DNA of 64,000 bases from Byssothecium circinans (GCA_010015675.1 ML976982.1:1269184-1333183), one strand, 5' to 3'. Positions 1 through 13,008 are shown, counted from the first letter of the stretch. Program-made: numbers and translations. Notes: generated from the sequence alone by a model not told the origin.

Positions 1-289
1 TGTGCTTGCCAAGATTTCCACCCCGCCAAGGCGCGCTAAATCTGCACCTGCCTGCCGAAATTTCGAAAAAAGTTCGCGAGCTTCAATTCAAGCTCGACAC
101 ACGTCGACCAGCAGGAAGCACGCGCGACGGCACTCCATTCTCATCCAGATACATATTGCCGTGTCAATTGCGGTACACTGAAACTCTAAGATATACAGAC
201 AAGAACTCCATTCATCTCAAAAGCAAAAGCCCTCGGACCTGTCCCGCACCCCACACCCCACCCGCAATCTCACGCAAACCGTCTTCAAA

Positions 290-1061
290 ATGGGCAAAGA
301 CAGTTCCAAGCACAAGGACAAGAAGGAGAAGAAGGAGAAGCGCGTATCCGACGTCGATGGCGGCGGCGTGAAGAAAAGCAAGAAGGAGAAGAAGAGCAAG
401 GTCGCTATTGTGGAAGAGGATGTCGCCATGACGGATGCGCTAGAGGCGGAGCTGGAGAAGGAGCCCGAGCAGAGTATGGTTCGGGTGGTGGCGCCGGAGA
501 CGAAGGTGGTGCCATTTGCGGAGCCGCTAGTTGTTGATGCGAAGGATGTGAAGAAGGTTTTCAGGACGGTGAAGAAGTGTAAGTTCTTCTTTCTTCACAA
601 GAGGAGAGGAGAAAAGCTCCAGTGGAAGGAACACTTTTTTCCCATCATCTATCCAATTTGAACCCATACTAATCTCCCTCCGTGAACCTACAGCGGCAAA
701 AGCCAAAACCCTCCGTCGCGGCGTCAAAGAGGTGGTGAAATACCTGCGCAAATCCTCGGTCTCGGATATTGACGACCCTGCCGCCATTGTCATCATCGCT
801 GCGGATATCTCCCCTATGGATGTCATCTCGCACATCCCCGTGCTCTGCGAGGACCACAATATTCCTTATATCTTTGTCAAGAGCAGGGTGGAGCTCGGCG
901 AGGCGAGCGCGACGAAGAGGCCGACTAGCGTGACGTTGGTGGCGAAGGAGCGGAGTAAGAAGGGGAAGGAGATGTCGGCTGAGGAGAAGAGCGAGTGGGC
1001 GGAGAGCTGGGAGAATTTGAGGGGCGTGGCGGGTAAGGCGGCGAAGGGGGTTAGGAAGTAG
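290..1061 (+). CDS. NHP2: H/ACA snoRNP subunit Nhp2 (L7Ae family)
   Basis: Two exons, 290-578 and 694-1061, joined by a GT-AG intron (579-693) with a CTAAT branch-like site near 670, give 218 aa. Residues 1-45 are a Lys-rich low-complexity tail that looks like a nuclear/nucleolar signal. The rest is an L7Ae/L30e-type RNA-binding domain: LRRGVKEVVKYLRK, then DISPMDVISHIPVLCEDHNI, then PYIFVKSRVELG. In yeast, Nhp2 is the H/ACA-box core protein that works with Cbf5, Gar1 and Nop10 in rRNA pseudouridylation and telomerase RNP stability. Yeast Nhp2 is about 156 aa; the extra length here is the Lys-rich N-terminus and a short insert. The splice restores the frame (..VKK-S-AKAKTLRRG) exactly where the family domain runs on, so the intron is secure. 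The start is the first ATG of the open frame. Snu13 and L7A are less likely because of the DISPMDVISHIP signature. Confidence 0.93.
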
Positions 1062-3166
1062 GGGTACTGGGGTAGCGAGAATGGGTGACGTTGAGGGGTA
1101 TGTGTGTGGGTGAGAATTGGTGGATGGATGGACAGGCGTTCTATGGCGTTTCTCCATCGGCGAGAGATGGACTGAGGATTCGGCATATGATTCTGTATTT
1201 CTTCTTCTTCTTCTCCTACCTCTGCTCATGTCTCTGGGTGTCCATAGGGACTCGGTTTCAAGGGATGGAAATGAAAAGCTGACGACGTCGGGAGTAGCTT
1301 GATTGTAACTGCCACATCAAAAAGTCGTACTGAAACTAGAATTCATACCCTGTTTTGTAACGATGACGAACATTGAATAGTTTGTTTACCCACGCGTAGA
1401 AGAGGGAGAAGTTGTCTCTGTAAGTTCGCGTCTTATATATCCAGCATACCTTAAGGGCGCTTTGAACGTGAGGGTGTACTTACTATACACTACACGTGCT
1501 TCTTGTGCACTAGTTGCTGGAATGTCACTGCGTGGGCTTCGCGGGTGGTCTTGCCAGCGGATACTGTAGCGTAGCGTACATATATCAAAAGGCGAATTGA
1601 GGTGGTAAGGAGGTTGTACTATACATGCCCACACATAGTTCAGACATCTTTTTATTATACGATTCTGGTTAGGCTAATCTAGGGTAAGAATAAAGGCCTT
1701 GTTAAGGAATTGGATAGGATTAGTATTTTTGGTTTATTATTAGTTGGCGCTTACTTGCTTACCTATCTACTCGCTGCGTCTTTGTGTTATTATGTCTTCA
1801 TATCTTCATCCTCAACCGCATCTCTTCGTTTTCTGAATTCATACACATCTTCTGTACTCTTGTCCCACCTAAAAAATCATTAAACCGGCAACGTCGACGC
1901 ACCCGTGTCTCACTTCCCTATACACAGTACAAGAACGGCGACTTTCTACATGGTGTACGTGGTAACTGGTAGCTTGTAGCTGCTAGTAGCAGTAGCACGA
2001 GACTAGGGAGTAAGAGAAGCAAGCGCAGATCTCTCGAGGCAAGGAGGGGATGTCACGGATCCCGCCAGGCGTACGACTTCCAAGGTTCCCAAAACTTCAC
2101 CCCCTATGTTGATGCTCTCAGTGTAGTCCTAGATCAATGCCAATGTATGAAGAGCTATGGGACTCGATATTGGTTACTAGGGCGATTGGAGGGTATAAAG
2201 GGAGGATTGCGTAGGAGAGGTGGACCGAGATATTGTGTGAGGGGTTGTAAGAATTGGGGATAGAGGATGGGGATAGATATAGGGGGTTCAACCGTGCGTG
2301 GTATGTGTGGTTGGCGTGGTCTGAGAACTTGTGTGTTTGGAGGGGGGGTGGAGGGGTGTTGAGGGGGTGCCAGTGGGGGAGTGAATGATGTACGCGGGAG
2401 GTGAGATATGGAGGGGTAAGTGATCGGGTGGAGAATAGGGTAAAGAGGATAGGGAGTTTTGTGTAGTTGTTTAATAGTGAGCAAGGGAAGCGAGGCGAGC
2501 GTATAGAGGGGGACTCACACGGTGATAGAGGCTATGACGGAGGGGTGTTATTAGCAGTTGGTAAAGAAGGTATTTGAAGACAACGGTTAACTGTTGTTAT
2601 CCCAAAGCAGCCAAGTTGCTGGGGCTAGGGCCCAAAGGTCAGGTCATGCAGTACTTCGTGGATAGGTGAATAAGAAGGAGAGGTAAAGGTACAAAAACCC
2701 GGCCAAAGTTTCTCAGTTCATAACCGATCTCAATTCCGTGGTCTTGTGATCACTACAGTAGATGTAAACATGTGTTCATCATATCCCTTTCTCTAAGTTT
2801 CCGAAGTAACTTCCTGCGGCGTGTGGAATCTTTCCGCCACATTTCCTACATCTAGGAGCAAAAGCCATGCTCTACTACTAAAGCCTTAGCTCTTTGTTAC
2901 GCGTGCGGCTACTTATTATAGTGCTTAAAAATTGCTAACGGAAGGTAGACTAAGGTAACACTATTAATTTATTGTAAGCAACATGTAGTGGGGGTAGGTG
3001 CTGTTAAATTTCAGGGGTGATTTTGATAGTCTGGAATACTTGTGTCCAGGCACTGCAGTGTAGCCCGCTAGTAGGCGGCAAAGATTATATAGAGATCTCG
3101 AACAAAATCTATTTTCGTCTTTGAAACATGTACATGAAAGTAAAGAGAACTAAGCAAGTTTCCCAA
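1062..3166. other. Intergenic, no gene seen
   Basis: About 2.1 kb between the NHP2 stop and the 3' end of the convergent MBOAT gene. It contains the NHP2 3' UTR and a G-rich, polypurine-leaning stretch (about 2155-2500) whose open frames are low-complexity. Two AT-rich patches lie near 1640-1760 and 2880-2990. Nothing with coding character was found. Confidence 0.6.
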
Positions 3167-4531
3167 CTATGTCTCACAGTTCATAAGCGGAAACGTCCGC
3201 TTCGGCGCCTCCCAAAGCAACCAGCACAAAACCCACACATACCCAACCATCATCTCAAACCACTCCAACGCACCCTGTCCAACCGCCTTCCTCATCGCCT
3301 TCCGTCCCCCAGACGCACTCCACACACCCTGCACAACCGCCTCCAGGATGAAAGCCACAGGCTGCAACATCCAGTACAGCATACTCCTACCCCACGCACA
3401 CGGGTTCCCAAGATGCGAACTGACCATCGCATGCATAACAGCACTCAGCCAAAACACCAAAAATGCATTGACATACCGCGCCAACTGGGTGCCCTGCGAC
3501 ACCCCCAGGGCCTTCGAGAAGGTAGAAGCATGCACGCTAAACGAACGATAAATGACACGGTGCCAAAACATATTCCAGAATCTGCGAATCGTCCACACCT
3601 TCGTCACAACGCCAAAGAACGGCGGCCACTCCCAACTCTCGTCCCACCCGAGACTGATGAATACCACGGCGCAGACATCGTGGTACAGACTCAGCAGCAA
3701 AAAGTCTCCTACGATGCACTCAAAGGCCTGCCAGGCGCGGACTTGGACTTCGCGGAACTTGACGGGCGTTGTGGGTGGCGTGTTGCCGATGTGTGTCCAG
3801 AAGACGCGGCGGAGGATGCTTTCTTTTTCGAGGATGAAGTCGGCGGGTCCGGTCCCAAGGAGTACTTGCTCGTCCATGAACTCGTAGCAGGCGGCGAGGA
3901 GGAAGAAGTTTATCACAATGTACACGACGCGGATGCCGACGCCGGCCCAACGACCTCTTGTGGTGAGGTTGTGGCGCGCATTGGGCTTTTCAGAGTCTTT
4001 CTTGTCGGCCGACTTCGTTGGCGAGGATGAGTTGGCGGGTTTTGGTGCTTCCCACGTGTACTTGATGCCGGGCCACAGGAAAGGGGTTTCCCACGGCGTG
4101 CCTACACCGCGGATGTTGAACAGGTTCTTCCAACCTCTATACCAGGGATTCCAATCAGCTTTTACATCCTTGTGGTCGAGATGGTTTGGGACTTCTTTCC
4201 TGCTGTCATTTTGATATGCCATGGACAAGATATGCGACGAGCCGATCAAGATGTACCGCGTGTAGATCTCGTTAAATGTGTCGTCTGGGGAAAGATTCTC
4301 GGAGGTTTGCCATGCGCCATATGCAGCGACGAACAGGATGATCATGCCAGTCCGCCGACTGATATACTCCGGAAAAGAAACAATGACCAGGCATGTGAAG
4401 CAGAAGATGACGGACCAGAGAAATGGTTGTGCGCCGAGGGCGAGAGTCCATTCGGGGCGCTCGAGTGGCATGGACTTCGCTACGGCGAGAAGGTCGTCCT
4501 CGGCCGGGTCGCCGACTGGCTGAGAAGCCAT
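3167..4531 (-). CDS. Wax synthase-like membrane-bound O-acyltransferase
   Basis: Single-exon frame of 454 aa. At least seven hydrophobic segments are visible, among them WSVIFCFTCLVIVSF near residue 40, VVYIVINFFLLAACYEFM near 205 and LVFWLSAVMHAM near 365. The block FWNMFWHRVIYRSFSVHAS, then RYVNAFLVFWLSAVMH, fits the fungal wax-synthase domain (MBOAT_2), whose conserved His is the expected catalytic residue (H of SAVMHAM). Family members transfer acyl groups to alcohols. Fungal versions act as acetyltransferases in secondary-metabolite pathways or as stand-alone ER acyltransferases. No polyketide, terpene or peptide synthase lies nearby, so no pathway can be assigned. Residues about 175-200 form a polar, Lys/Ser-rich cytosolic loop. 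The start is the first ATG in frame. An additional small intron cannot be excluded, but none is needed. Confidence 0.8.
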   Translation of the reverse strand: MASQPVGDPAEDDLLAVAKSMPLERPEWTLALGAQPFLWSVIFCFTCLVIVSFPEYISRRTGMIILFVAAYGAWQTSENLSPDDTFNEIYTRYILIGSSHILSMAYQNDSRKEVPNHLDHKDVKADWNPWYRGWKNLFNIRGVGTPWETPFLWPGIKYTWEAPKPANSSSPTKSADKKDSEKPNARHNLTTRGRWAGVGIRVVYIVINFFLLAACYEFMDEQVLLGTGPADFILEKESILRRVFWTHIGNTPPTTPVKFREVQVRAWQAFECIVGDFLLLSLYHDVCAVVFISLGWDESWEWPPFFGVVTKVWTIRRFWNMFWHRVIYRSFSVHASTFSKALGVSQGTQLARYVNAFLVFWLSAVMHAMVSSHLGNPCAWGRSMLYWMLQPVAFILEAVVQGVWSASGGRKAMRKAVGQGALEWFEMMVGYVWVLCWLLWEAPKRTFPLMNCET

Positions 4532-7500
4532 TAAGAATATAGGAAACTAGTCGATTCGAAGTCGAAGGGCAAACTGAAAAGTGATGTTGAATGCAACCGA
4601 AATACCAAAGTACTGTCCCAACCGGGTAATACCTATCCACCTTTCCTATTTCGCGCTAGTGCTCTCACCTATGAGAAAACACGAAATGTCAACAGATCCA
4701 GAAGCACGATAACGGAGCGCATCGTCTAAGTATTATTGCATGCTCGGTTCACCAATTGATGTGAGAAGCAACACGTTTAAGGCACGCATCGGACAATTGT
4801 TCCTTCATGAAAGGAGGCGGCTGAGCCCATAATCCCCGACGGGCCTTACCAAGGTTAGTGTTGGTGTGTTTGATTGAATGCCTGTCCACCAACAAAGGGT
4901 AAGTGCTGACCCGAAACGTCGGAATTCGGGAGTAATCGAAGGGATTAGTTGGAGTGCGGTTATTTATGGGTGTATTACAGGACTTAATACTTAAGGTTGT
5001 TTATGTTGGGCTGTGAAACGTTACGGGAATGGTTGCGTTGTTTGCTGCTTAAAATATCCGTTTATGTATATGGGGAATTTTATAGTTAAGGGCGAAAGAA
5101 GCGGAAATCAGATCAACGTAGCGTGTCCCTGAGCGCGAAGTAGGGAATGGGTCCCAGTGTTATGATTGGAAGCTCTAACCAGCTAACTATGTGCGCGCGC
5201 AAATGCTTCTTGTCTATATTGCTAGCTCTCGCTAAGACATGGCAATGACCTTCCGAGACTTGGGACGATGTAGTAAGTGTCTGATTCGCCTGCAAGCGTA
5301 CAGAATTGTATAATATTCAAATCTAACGTTACCATAGTATCAACCACAACACATGGCGCGCCCTTTCTTCCTAGGCTCATACAAAAATTTGAGGGGTTGT
5401 GTTTCTCGGCTGAACTTCGCTTAACTTTTTCTTAGTGCATATCGCTACTTGCATTAGTAGCACAGCACTATCGACAACGAAACAAGTCCATTAAAATGGA
5501 ACGTTCAAAGTCATCCTTTATTCCAGCACACTAGCATCCCCTTCAACTAGATTCTCTACTAAGTTTCCCAATCCAGCCCTATGATCATTTTTCGGACGCA
5601 GTTGACAAGTTGCCTTCGAACCATCACCATCACTTCCAACCCGCTTGATCACTCTGAATTTTATCGCTTCTTTTGCCGTCACTGCAGCCTGTGTCCTAAA
5701 TGCAAGGAAGGCAAGTACTGTGCATGCAACATATCTTCTTTCCATGCCATGCTTTTCGCCTTTCAACTTTTCCAAGAGTAGGATATGTCAGCCATCCCAC
5801 AGAAACATAGAGCGTCAAGCTTCTTCCTCTTGAGCGATCTACCTGTTCAGCCACTCATTTCCCGTCGAAAATACGTTTCTAGCATAGTTCCCCTATCGTG
5901 GCTGAGTGCTGCAATTACGGAAATTTCATCGACTGGATCTTCCGTTCCGAATATGCGCCTGGCAGAAGAAAGCGTGCAGCTCTACGCTTTACCCTACTTT
6001 TTGGGAATGTCTATGTATAAATGATGTTGTAGCAATGGAGTGAGACGGCACTGGCACTGCCACGGGAAGGTACCTTTTCTCCCCTTGTTTCCCCTCCCCC
6101 CTAGAGAGTTGAGACTTAACTTCAGTGTAACTCCTCGTTATAGTCGCCTGCCTGTAGGAGTGTGAGGAGTTCGTGTTGCGTTGGGATTTGCGATTTGGTA
6201 GGTAGGTAAGTATGGATGGATGAGGTGTGGTGCAAGCCTGTGATATAAATTTGAAGTGGTATTTGGGGTTTGGAGTATGGAAGAGAAAGGGAGGTGTCTT
6301 TGATTGTCATTCATGGGCAAGATAACAGGATTGTGTGCGTTTGTTGCTGTCCTGCGCTATGCATACTATGCAGTATCAAATCGAGTTCAAGGATATTTCC
6401 AGATATCGTTAAAATCAACGGACATCATATGTGTAGTGCTGCCGTGTCTTAGCCTTAGGGCCAATCTCTACACATTTATAGATTTGACGTAGATCTGCGT
6501 ATCGTTTCACGGACACGCGCATGTATGTACACTTCAGGCGCTGAGTAACAGCGCACTAAGCGTATAAGTCTTCAACCAATTGAGTCTAACCAGTCCAGTG
6601 AACACAACAGCAACATGCTAAACGATTATGATAACTATACTTACCAAAGCGATTTAAATACCAATTCCAAGCAATAGGAGTGCAGAACACAGCCTGCACC
6701 CAAATGTCCATATAACCTTCCTTCACCGTCCATAAAATATATTCTCCAGTTCACCTTTATTCGTCTGTACCCGTCCCGCCGCCTTTATTCCCTTCCTTTC
6801 CACAAACACAAGTTTGTCTTTGAATGTCTCCACCAACTTTTCAATCCAACTTTTTCAACCCTTGTTAAAAGCAACTAATTACCACCGGCTGATAAAATGC
6901 AGCTCACCGCCGTCATCGCTGCGTTCACCTTCACTACCGCCATGTCGGCCAAAACCTGCGGTATCAACGGTGCACTTTGCTCGTACGTCGATTCCGGTTG
7001 AAACGGTGACGATGAGGTGATGAGATTGGACTGACAATGATGCATAGGCGCCCTGTCCGCTCCGTCGGCTCCACCATCGCTGCCCTCGAGTGAGTGGCTC
7101 GCAACGTCACTGCCCCTGATGTTGAGCGCGATACTTGAGGGAATCGATACCGAGGCTGCTCAGAAGTACACTATATTCGGACCGTAAGTTACCCCCTTCT
7201 CTACCACGCCTCTGATTCCTCATCACCAGCATCCTCCTCTCCGAACTAAGAACTGAGGAGTGACTCGCAGAGTCCGAACTCTTCCCTTCTACGACTCGAT
7301 GGCGATGATCATGGATGGAATATGATGGATGGAGTATTTACGGAGGAGATCTAGAAGGCTTGTAGATAGTTTTTTTTTGGTGGATTAGCTATTGCTCTTT
7401 GTCGATATTCCTTGTTATGGACGACGATAGTAGTGTGTTGTGAACACTTCTGGCGTTGTCCTGTGAAAGGCGGCCACGATTAGGGAAATAGAGGCTCGTT

Positions 7501-9266
7501 CTGTTTCTCGCTTCGATGATTGGCTTTCGGTTGTCGGTGTGCATGGTGCTGTGATTTGGATTTATGAATATTCATGTTAGGAGGCTGACAATATTTGTGA
7601 AATGCACCTTTTACCTATTGTGGTTTTCAGTCGATCGTTTCCGCATCTTAGCTATAAAACTGGAACAACTTATACATGTCGCATAGCTTTCCCCTATGCG
7701 TATATCTGTTGTTGAAGGATATGTTTGTTTGCGGGAGATGGGTTGAATTATTCTGTATGGGGTCGAGGCAGCTTGAGCTCATCCGCAGTCACCCGAACTT
7801 CGAGCCATGGTTTGAGCATTCACACCGCAAATCCTCTTTTACCTCGTGATGATACTCTTAGAAATGTTCGCAGATTTTTCCCCTGATAGGTATCAAGCCA
7901 ACAGTTTGTATCGTTGATCAGCAACCTCGAAAGAATCAAGAGGCGTGGTGTTCACATGGCATTCTATGCGCTTAGTAGGCGTTCGGGGATGGTTCGGGAG
8001 GAAGATGTTGTGTTGCCAGGTCGTTCGTCCATGCACAATCGAAGCCTCGATGGCTTGGCTAGATCACGGTCCATCTCGAGTGAAGGAGTGATAGACATGG
8101 CGATAGACATGGCGGTCTGCACATCCACGCGAAGCTAGTGGCTTGGGGCCAGTACCCTGGCTTGTCTGTCGTGACCCCTCCTCAAGCCACACTCTTTCGT
8201 AGAATCTTTAGACCACGCGAAGAACAGTGCTTGCATGCTTGGCGTAAAGACGGGACGCTCAAGCTGATACTGCACTGCGCTGCTCGGTCAAGCCTTCGCA
8301 TGAAGGCGACGGTTATGTGCTTTACACAAACCGAGTCCGCCGTTCTGGGAGCAGCGTCCATCCCTTGAAAGCGCTCAAACAGATGGGGTAGATGGCTTGG
8401 CGATGGCGAGTCAGTAACGGCCCATCGAGTGTACCAAAGCGGCATTTTTATGCTTCAAATTGAAGGCGTGGTTCGAAGGGAAAGGAACAAGACCAGCGGT
8501 CGGGAAGGATGGGTTCTGTTGGCCGGCCATTATTTTCAACTCAAATTTTGGGCGACGGGCTGAGCGGTGGAGGGAATGGGGAACGGGAACGGGAACGTCT
8601 TTGATGGCTACGGACGGCTGTTGTTTGCATGTGCGCACTTCCGCCGCTGGTACACCCACCTGCCAACCACGATTTGCTGCGAACAGTCGCCGAACACCAC
8701 ACCAAAGTAGAAACGTCGCAGAGTACGGGGACAGCATACGGAAATCAATGCACCTACCTGAGTGGTAGATGGACGCACTATGGCAGCGGACTCCGTCGAT
8801 GCGTTCCAGATGTCCAGCCAATCCCTTGCCTCGGTCACGTGAACTGATCTGTCCGGGAGGGCTGGCCGGACTCCACAACTCCGGGAGGTCTCACGATCGC
8901 CCAACAACCAAAGACGCCGAATCCTATAGTCCTTTAGGCGCTGCTCTTCCTCCACCTCGCTCGCTTCTTCCACCTACGCGTCTCCTACTCCATGTGCCAG
9001 GCTGTCCTGACGAACCATTCGCTGCGACGCTGATTCGTGTGGAAGCGCCAGCGCCGCTCTCAGCCCAATCACCCCCCTTCACCAAACCTTGACGATACTA
9101 CAACTGCTGCCTGGACATCTCCGTCCAGCACGCTGCACGACATTTGCTTGCGCTAGGTCGTGCTGTGAATGCTCCAAGTGCGCGAGAGGAGACTCAAAAG
9201 ACACGCGGCAGCACGCCAGCCACCGACCAACACGCCCTTGCCACGCCCACTATCCACGTTGCGACC
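4532..9266. other. Long intergenic region
   Basis: About 4.7 kb between the divergently placed MBOAT gene and the RasGEF. Apart from the doubtful small secreted frame near 6.9 kb, no frame looks coded. The last kilobase (8.3-9.26 kb) is CT-rich and is probably the long promoter and 5' leader of the RasGEF gene. 4900-5100 and 7330-7760 are AT-rich. Confidence 0.5.
6897..7093 (+). CDS. Possible small secreted protein (doubtful model)
   Basis: ATG at 6897 opens a hydrophobic leader MQLTAVIAAFTFTTAMSA followed by KTCGINGALCS. A GTACGT donor at 6983 and an ATAG acceptor ending at 7047 keep a frame that stops at 7093 (43 aa). Beyond the stop, other frames keep coding-like character (IDTEAAQKYTIFGP near 7140-7185, followed by another GTAAGT). 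A multi-intron gene or a decayed one is therefore possible. A CT-rich leader precedes the ATG, as in expressed fungal genes. It resembles a short secreted protein, but no family is recognised. Confidence 0.3.
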
Positions 9267-12200
9267 ATGAACGGCTTCAACGGCACATCCCCCCCGCCTT
9301 CCATGTATGTGCGCGCGCTATATGACTGTACGTACTCTCCCTGCTCCGCGCGGACAATGACTAACCTGCACGCCAAACAGACGAGGCAGACGACCGCACG
9401 TCCTTGAGCTTCCAACAGGGAGACATCATACAAGTGATCAACCAGCTGGAGAGTGGTTGGTGGGATGGCGTTATCAATGGGTGCCGCGGTTGGTTTCCCT
9501 CAAACTACTGCGCTGTCGTCACCGGCGACGTGGAGGATGTCGAGGACCACAACGGGGCCGAGCAGGACGAGCAGGACAGAGAGTCGCTGGGCGGCACCGA
9601 CTACACAAACTCGGACACGGAATCGCTGAATGGAAACGACACAATACTGCCCATCGAGAGGAACGCGAGCTCACGGGATGAGGAGGCGGCGTTCTGGATA
9701 CCCCAGGCCACTTCAGACGGCCGCTTGTTTTACTTCAACACCTTGACTGGTGTCAGTACAATGGAACTTCCTCTCGAAACGCCCACACCGAACGAAAATG
9801 GCCCGCGGGATCGTGTCAATGTCTTCATACCAGATGGTTCGCGGCCGCCCCCAGAAATGATGGCTTCGGGTTACAATGTAGATGATACGGACGACGAGAA
9901 TTCGGCTTCGGACATTGAAGGCCCAGCAATGTCGACCTCGCACAGCTCTCTGGTAAGATCCTCGACACTGACACAATACACAAGGCTAATGGCATTTGCA
10001 GCCCGGACGCAAGAGGTTGTCAGACGGCGTGTCGCCGGCAACATCCATGGACTCGATGAATGCTGCATCTTCCTTTGCTAGAGCTAACGAGACAAACGGT
10101 ACGAGCTTTTCGGTCGCTACTATACCCGCTCTCGGTACCACTGCCACGTCATTTGCTAACAGCCCCGTTGGCGGACCGCCTGCGTCTTCCGCTGCGTCCC
10201 GTAGGTTCTACGACGAGATCAACCCGATTCCTCTCACATGGAACCGCATGGTGGAGGACATGCGCCGTGCGGTCGACCGTTACCGACAAGCTATCAATAA
10301 CAGCGATCGCGCCGAGTTTGTGAAGAGGGCTGAGGATATATCAGACCATTTGCGTCTGTTACTTGCTGCTGGCTCTGGAACAACGGACAATCACTCTGGA
10401 AACCCCTCGATCATCTCGACGAACAAGGCACTCTACCCCCACTTCCGGGAGACCATGTCACGGTTCTCCAAGCTGGTTCTCTCCTCGCACATTGCCGCGT
10501 CAGACTTTCCCCCGCCGGATTCCTACTCAAAATGCTTAAAGGAAGCTGATGGGGTGTTGAACGGAGTGTATGGCTTCGTAGAGGTAGCCCGGCAGCAGCG
10601 CGGTGAAGACATCCAACGGCTTGTACCCGGCTTCGTCCTAGGCAGCAACGTTGGCGGCAACTGGCACAATAATGGCATAGATGTACGCGACTCGGCAACT
10701 TCCATGTCTTTCATTGATCAAGAAGACTACGAGCCAATGGTTGAACCGACGGTGAAACTTGACTCCCATGTGCTGGTTCGATTAGAAGATCTGAAGAGGC
10801 TGATTGTTTCGAGCATACGGAGGCTCGACGAGCAACTCGTGGTGCGCGACAAGATTGTTACGCCGCATCGTCACCAAATCATTGGTGATGCCATCTGCAA
10901 CAGCGCTGGCAAAGTTCTGGATGTGTGCCGTCCGTGGATATCGACGATCGAGTCACTCAACCTCTCTGCGCTAAGCTCCACTATGCAGGGCCAATCACTA
11001 GGAGAGTTCAGCATCCAGAAGCAAAGAGTCTATGATTTGGTCTCGGAACTGGTCATCTGCTGCCAAGGGGTTGCTGCACCGCTAGCAGACGAATGGGCGG
11101 AGACTCGTGGCGACTCATTGGAGGACCGTATCAACGCCTGCCGAGCCGTTTCTAGGGACTTGGAGACGAGTGTGGTTCACCAATACGGTCTTTTACAGCA
11201 TCTTTCAGAAGCGATCCCCGCCGGCGACCACGTCCGTCAAGATTCGCGCCGAATGACTGAAACAGACGTCTCCAGCTCACACATGAGGGGTCTTTCCGTG
11301 GCCAGACCGAAGATTGGAGAGATGCCTCAGGCTCACACGTATAGTGAAGGCCAGAGTCTGGACCTGGACGACAAGCCCGAGCCTCCAAGACCCATCAATA
11401 AGCAGAAGATCAAGGACTTCTTCGGCGAGGTCCCGGTGATACCACAGACAGCTGTGGTGGAGGAAATTCCTGAGTTCTTGAAGCTTGACCATGAAGGGGA
11501 AATCTCCTACGATCACAAACTCAACCCACCGCAGCTTCGTGGTGGCACATTGCAAGGACTTGTGGAACAGCTCACTCGACACGACCGTTTGGATCCTGCT
11601 TTCAATAACACTTTCCTACTCACGTATCGTTCTTTCACCACTGCATCTGAGCTTTTCGAGATGCTTGTCAAGAGGTGGAGCATTCAGCCGCCATACGGTT
11701 TGGCCAAGGAAGATTACCAGATGTGGGTGGACAAGAAACAGAAGCCGATCCGGTTCCGAGTGGTGAACATTCTCAAGAGTTGGTTCGACAACTACTGGAT
11801 GGAAGGCAATGATGAAGAGGCTAGGATTCTGATCCAAAGGGTATACAATTTCGCCAAAGATCACGTCGCCACGACCAGTACTCCCGGAGCTGCACCTCTG
11901 ATGACTTCGGTGGAGCAACGGTCTCGCGGCCCTGACATGCCAACGAAGCGTATGGTTCTCACTATGAGCTCCAACACGCCACAGCCTATCCTACCGAAGC
12001 ACATGAAGAAGCTCAAGTTCCTCGATATCGACCCCACAGAGTTTGCTCGCCAGCTCACCATCATCGAATCACGACTCTACGGCAAGATTAGACCCACGGA
12101 ATGTCTCAACAAGACATGGCAGAAGAAGCTTGCGCCCGGCGAGCCCGATCCAGCCTCGAACGTGAAGGCGCTCATTCTGCACTCCAACCAGTTGACCAAT

Positions 12201-13008
12201 TGGGTGGCGCAGATGATTCTTACACAGCAGGACGTCAAGCGACGAGTCATCGTCATCAAGCACTTCGTCAACGTCGCAGACAAATGTCGTCTTCTCAACA
12301 ACTTCTCGACTCTAACCTCTATCATCTCAGCTCTAGGCACTGCACCCATCCACCGTCTCAACCGGACATGGAGCGCCGTCAACGCTCGCTCTATGACTAC
12401 GTTGGAGAACATGCGCAAGCTGATGGGCAGCACCAAGAACTTTGCAGACTACCGTGATACGCTGCACAAAGCAAACCCACCCTGCATTCCCTTCTTCGGT
12501 ATCACCCCCCTTCTCTACCGCCCCCACCTCTCCTCCCACTCCACAGACCTCCCGCTAACGGATTCCCGCAGGTGTCTATCTTACCGACCTGACGTTCATC
12601 GAAGACGGCATCCCCTCACTCATCAAGAAAACCAATCTCATCAACTTCGCCAAGCGCGCAAAAACCGCCGAAGTCATCCGGGACATCCAGCAATACCAAA
12701 ACGTCCCCTACCCGCTGCAGCCGGTGCCGGAACTACAGGACTACATCCTCACGAATATGCAGTCTGCTGGCGATGTGCATGAGATGTACGAGACGAGTTT
12801 GCAGGTGGAGCCTCGGGAGAGAGAGGACGAGAAGATTGCTAGGTCAGTATTTTCTACTAATAGCTTTGGCGATCGAGGCTGGGGAGGTGCCACGGAATAC
12901 TTTGACGAAGTATTGCGTGGTGCGGGTGTCGGTGGTGGCGGCGGCGGAGGCGGCGCAGGGAAGAAGCAATGGAATGGTTTGCTGATGCGAACGCAGATTG
13001 CTGAGTGA
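9267..13008 (+). CDS. CDC25: Ras guanine-nucleotide exchange factor, Cdc25 type
   Basis: Four exons (9267-9327, 9381-9952, 10002-12498, 12572-13008) give about 1188 aa. An SH3 domain spans residues 12-70 ([33 protein letters not shown]). A WW-like segment spans about 125-157 ([20 protein letters not shown]). A long helical linker follows, then the REM (RasGEF_N) domain at about 715-850 ([26 protein letters not shown]) and the catalytic RasGEF domain at about 885-1130 ([37 protein letters not shown]). Each splice restores conserved sequence: SL-PGRKRL and FFG-VYLTDL. The protein activates Ras by GDP release and feeds cAMP signalling. The C-terminus after EREDEKIAR reads through into a Gly-rich tail, and a GTCAGT donor-like site at 12843 could instead lead to a different last exon, so the final ~55 residues are uncertain. 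Confidence 0.92.

Noticed and set aside
3128..4030. 300-codon plus-strand frame opposite the MBOAT gene
   Set aside because: Shadow of the minus-strand gene; Arg/His/Pro-rich composition typical of antisense reading.
3167..4531. MBOAT gene as part of a secondary-metabolite cluster
   Set aside because: No synthase, P450, transporter or regulator of such a pathway within at least 8 kb on either side in the window.
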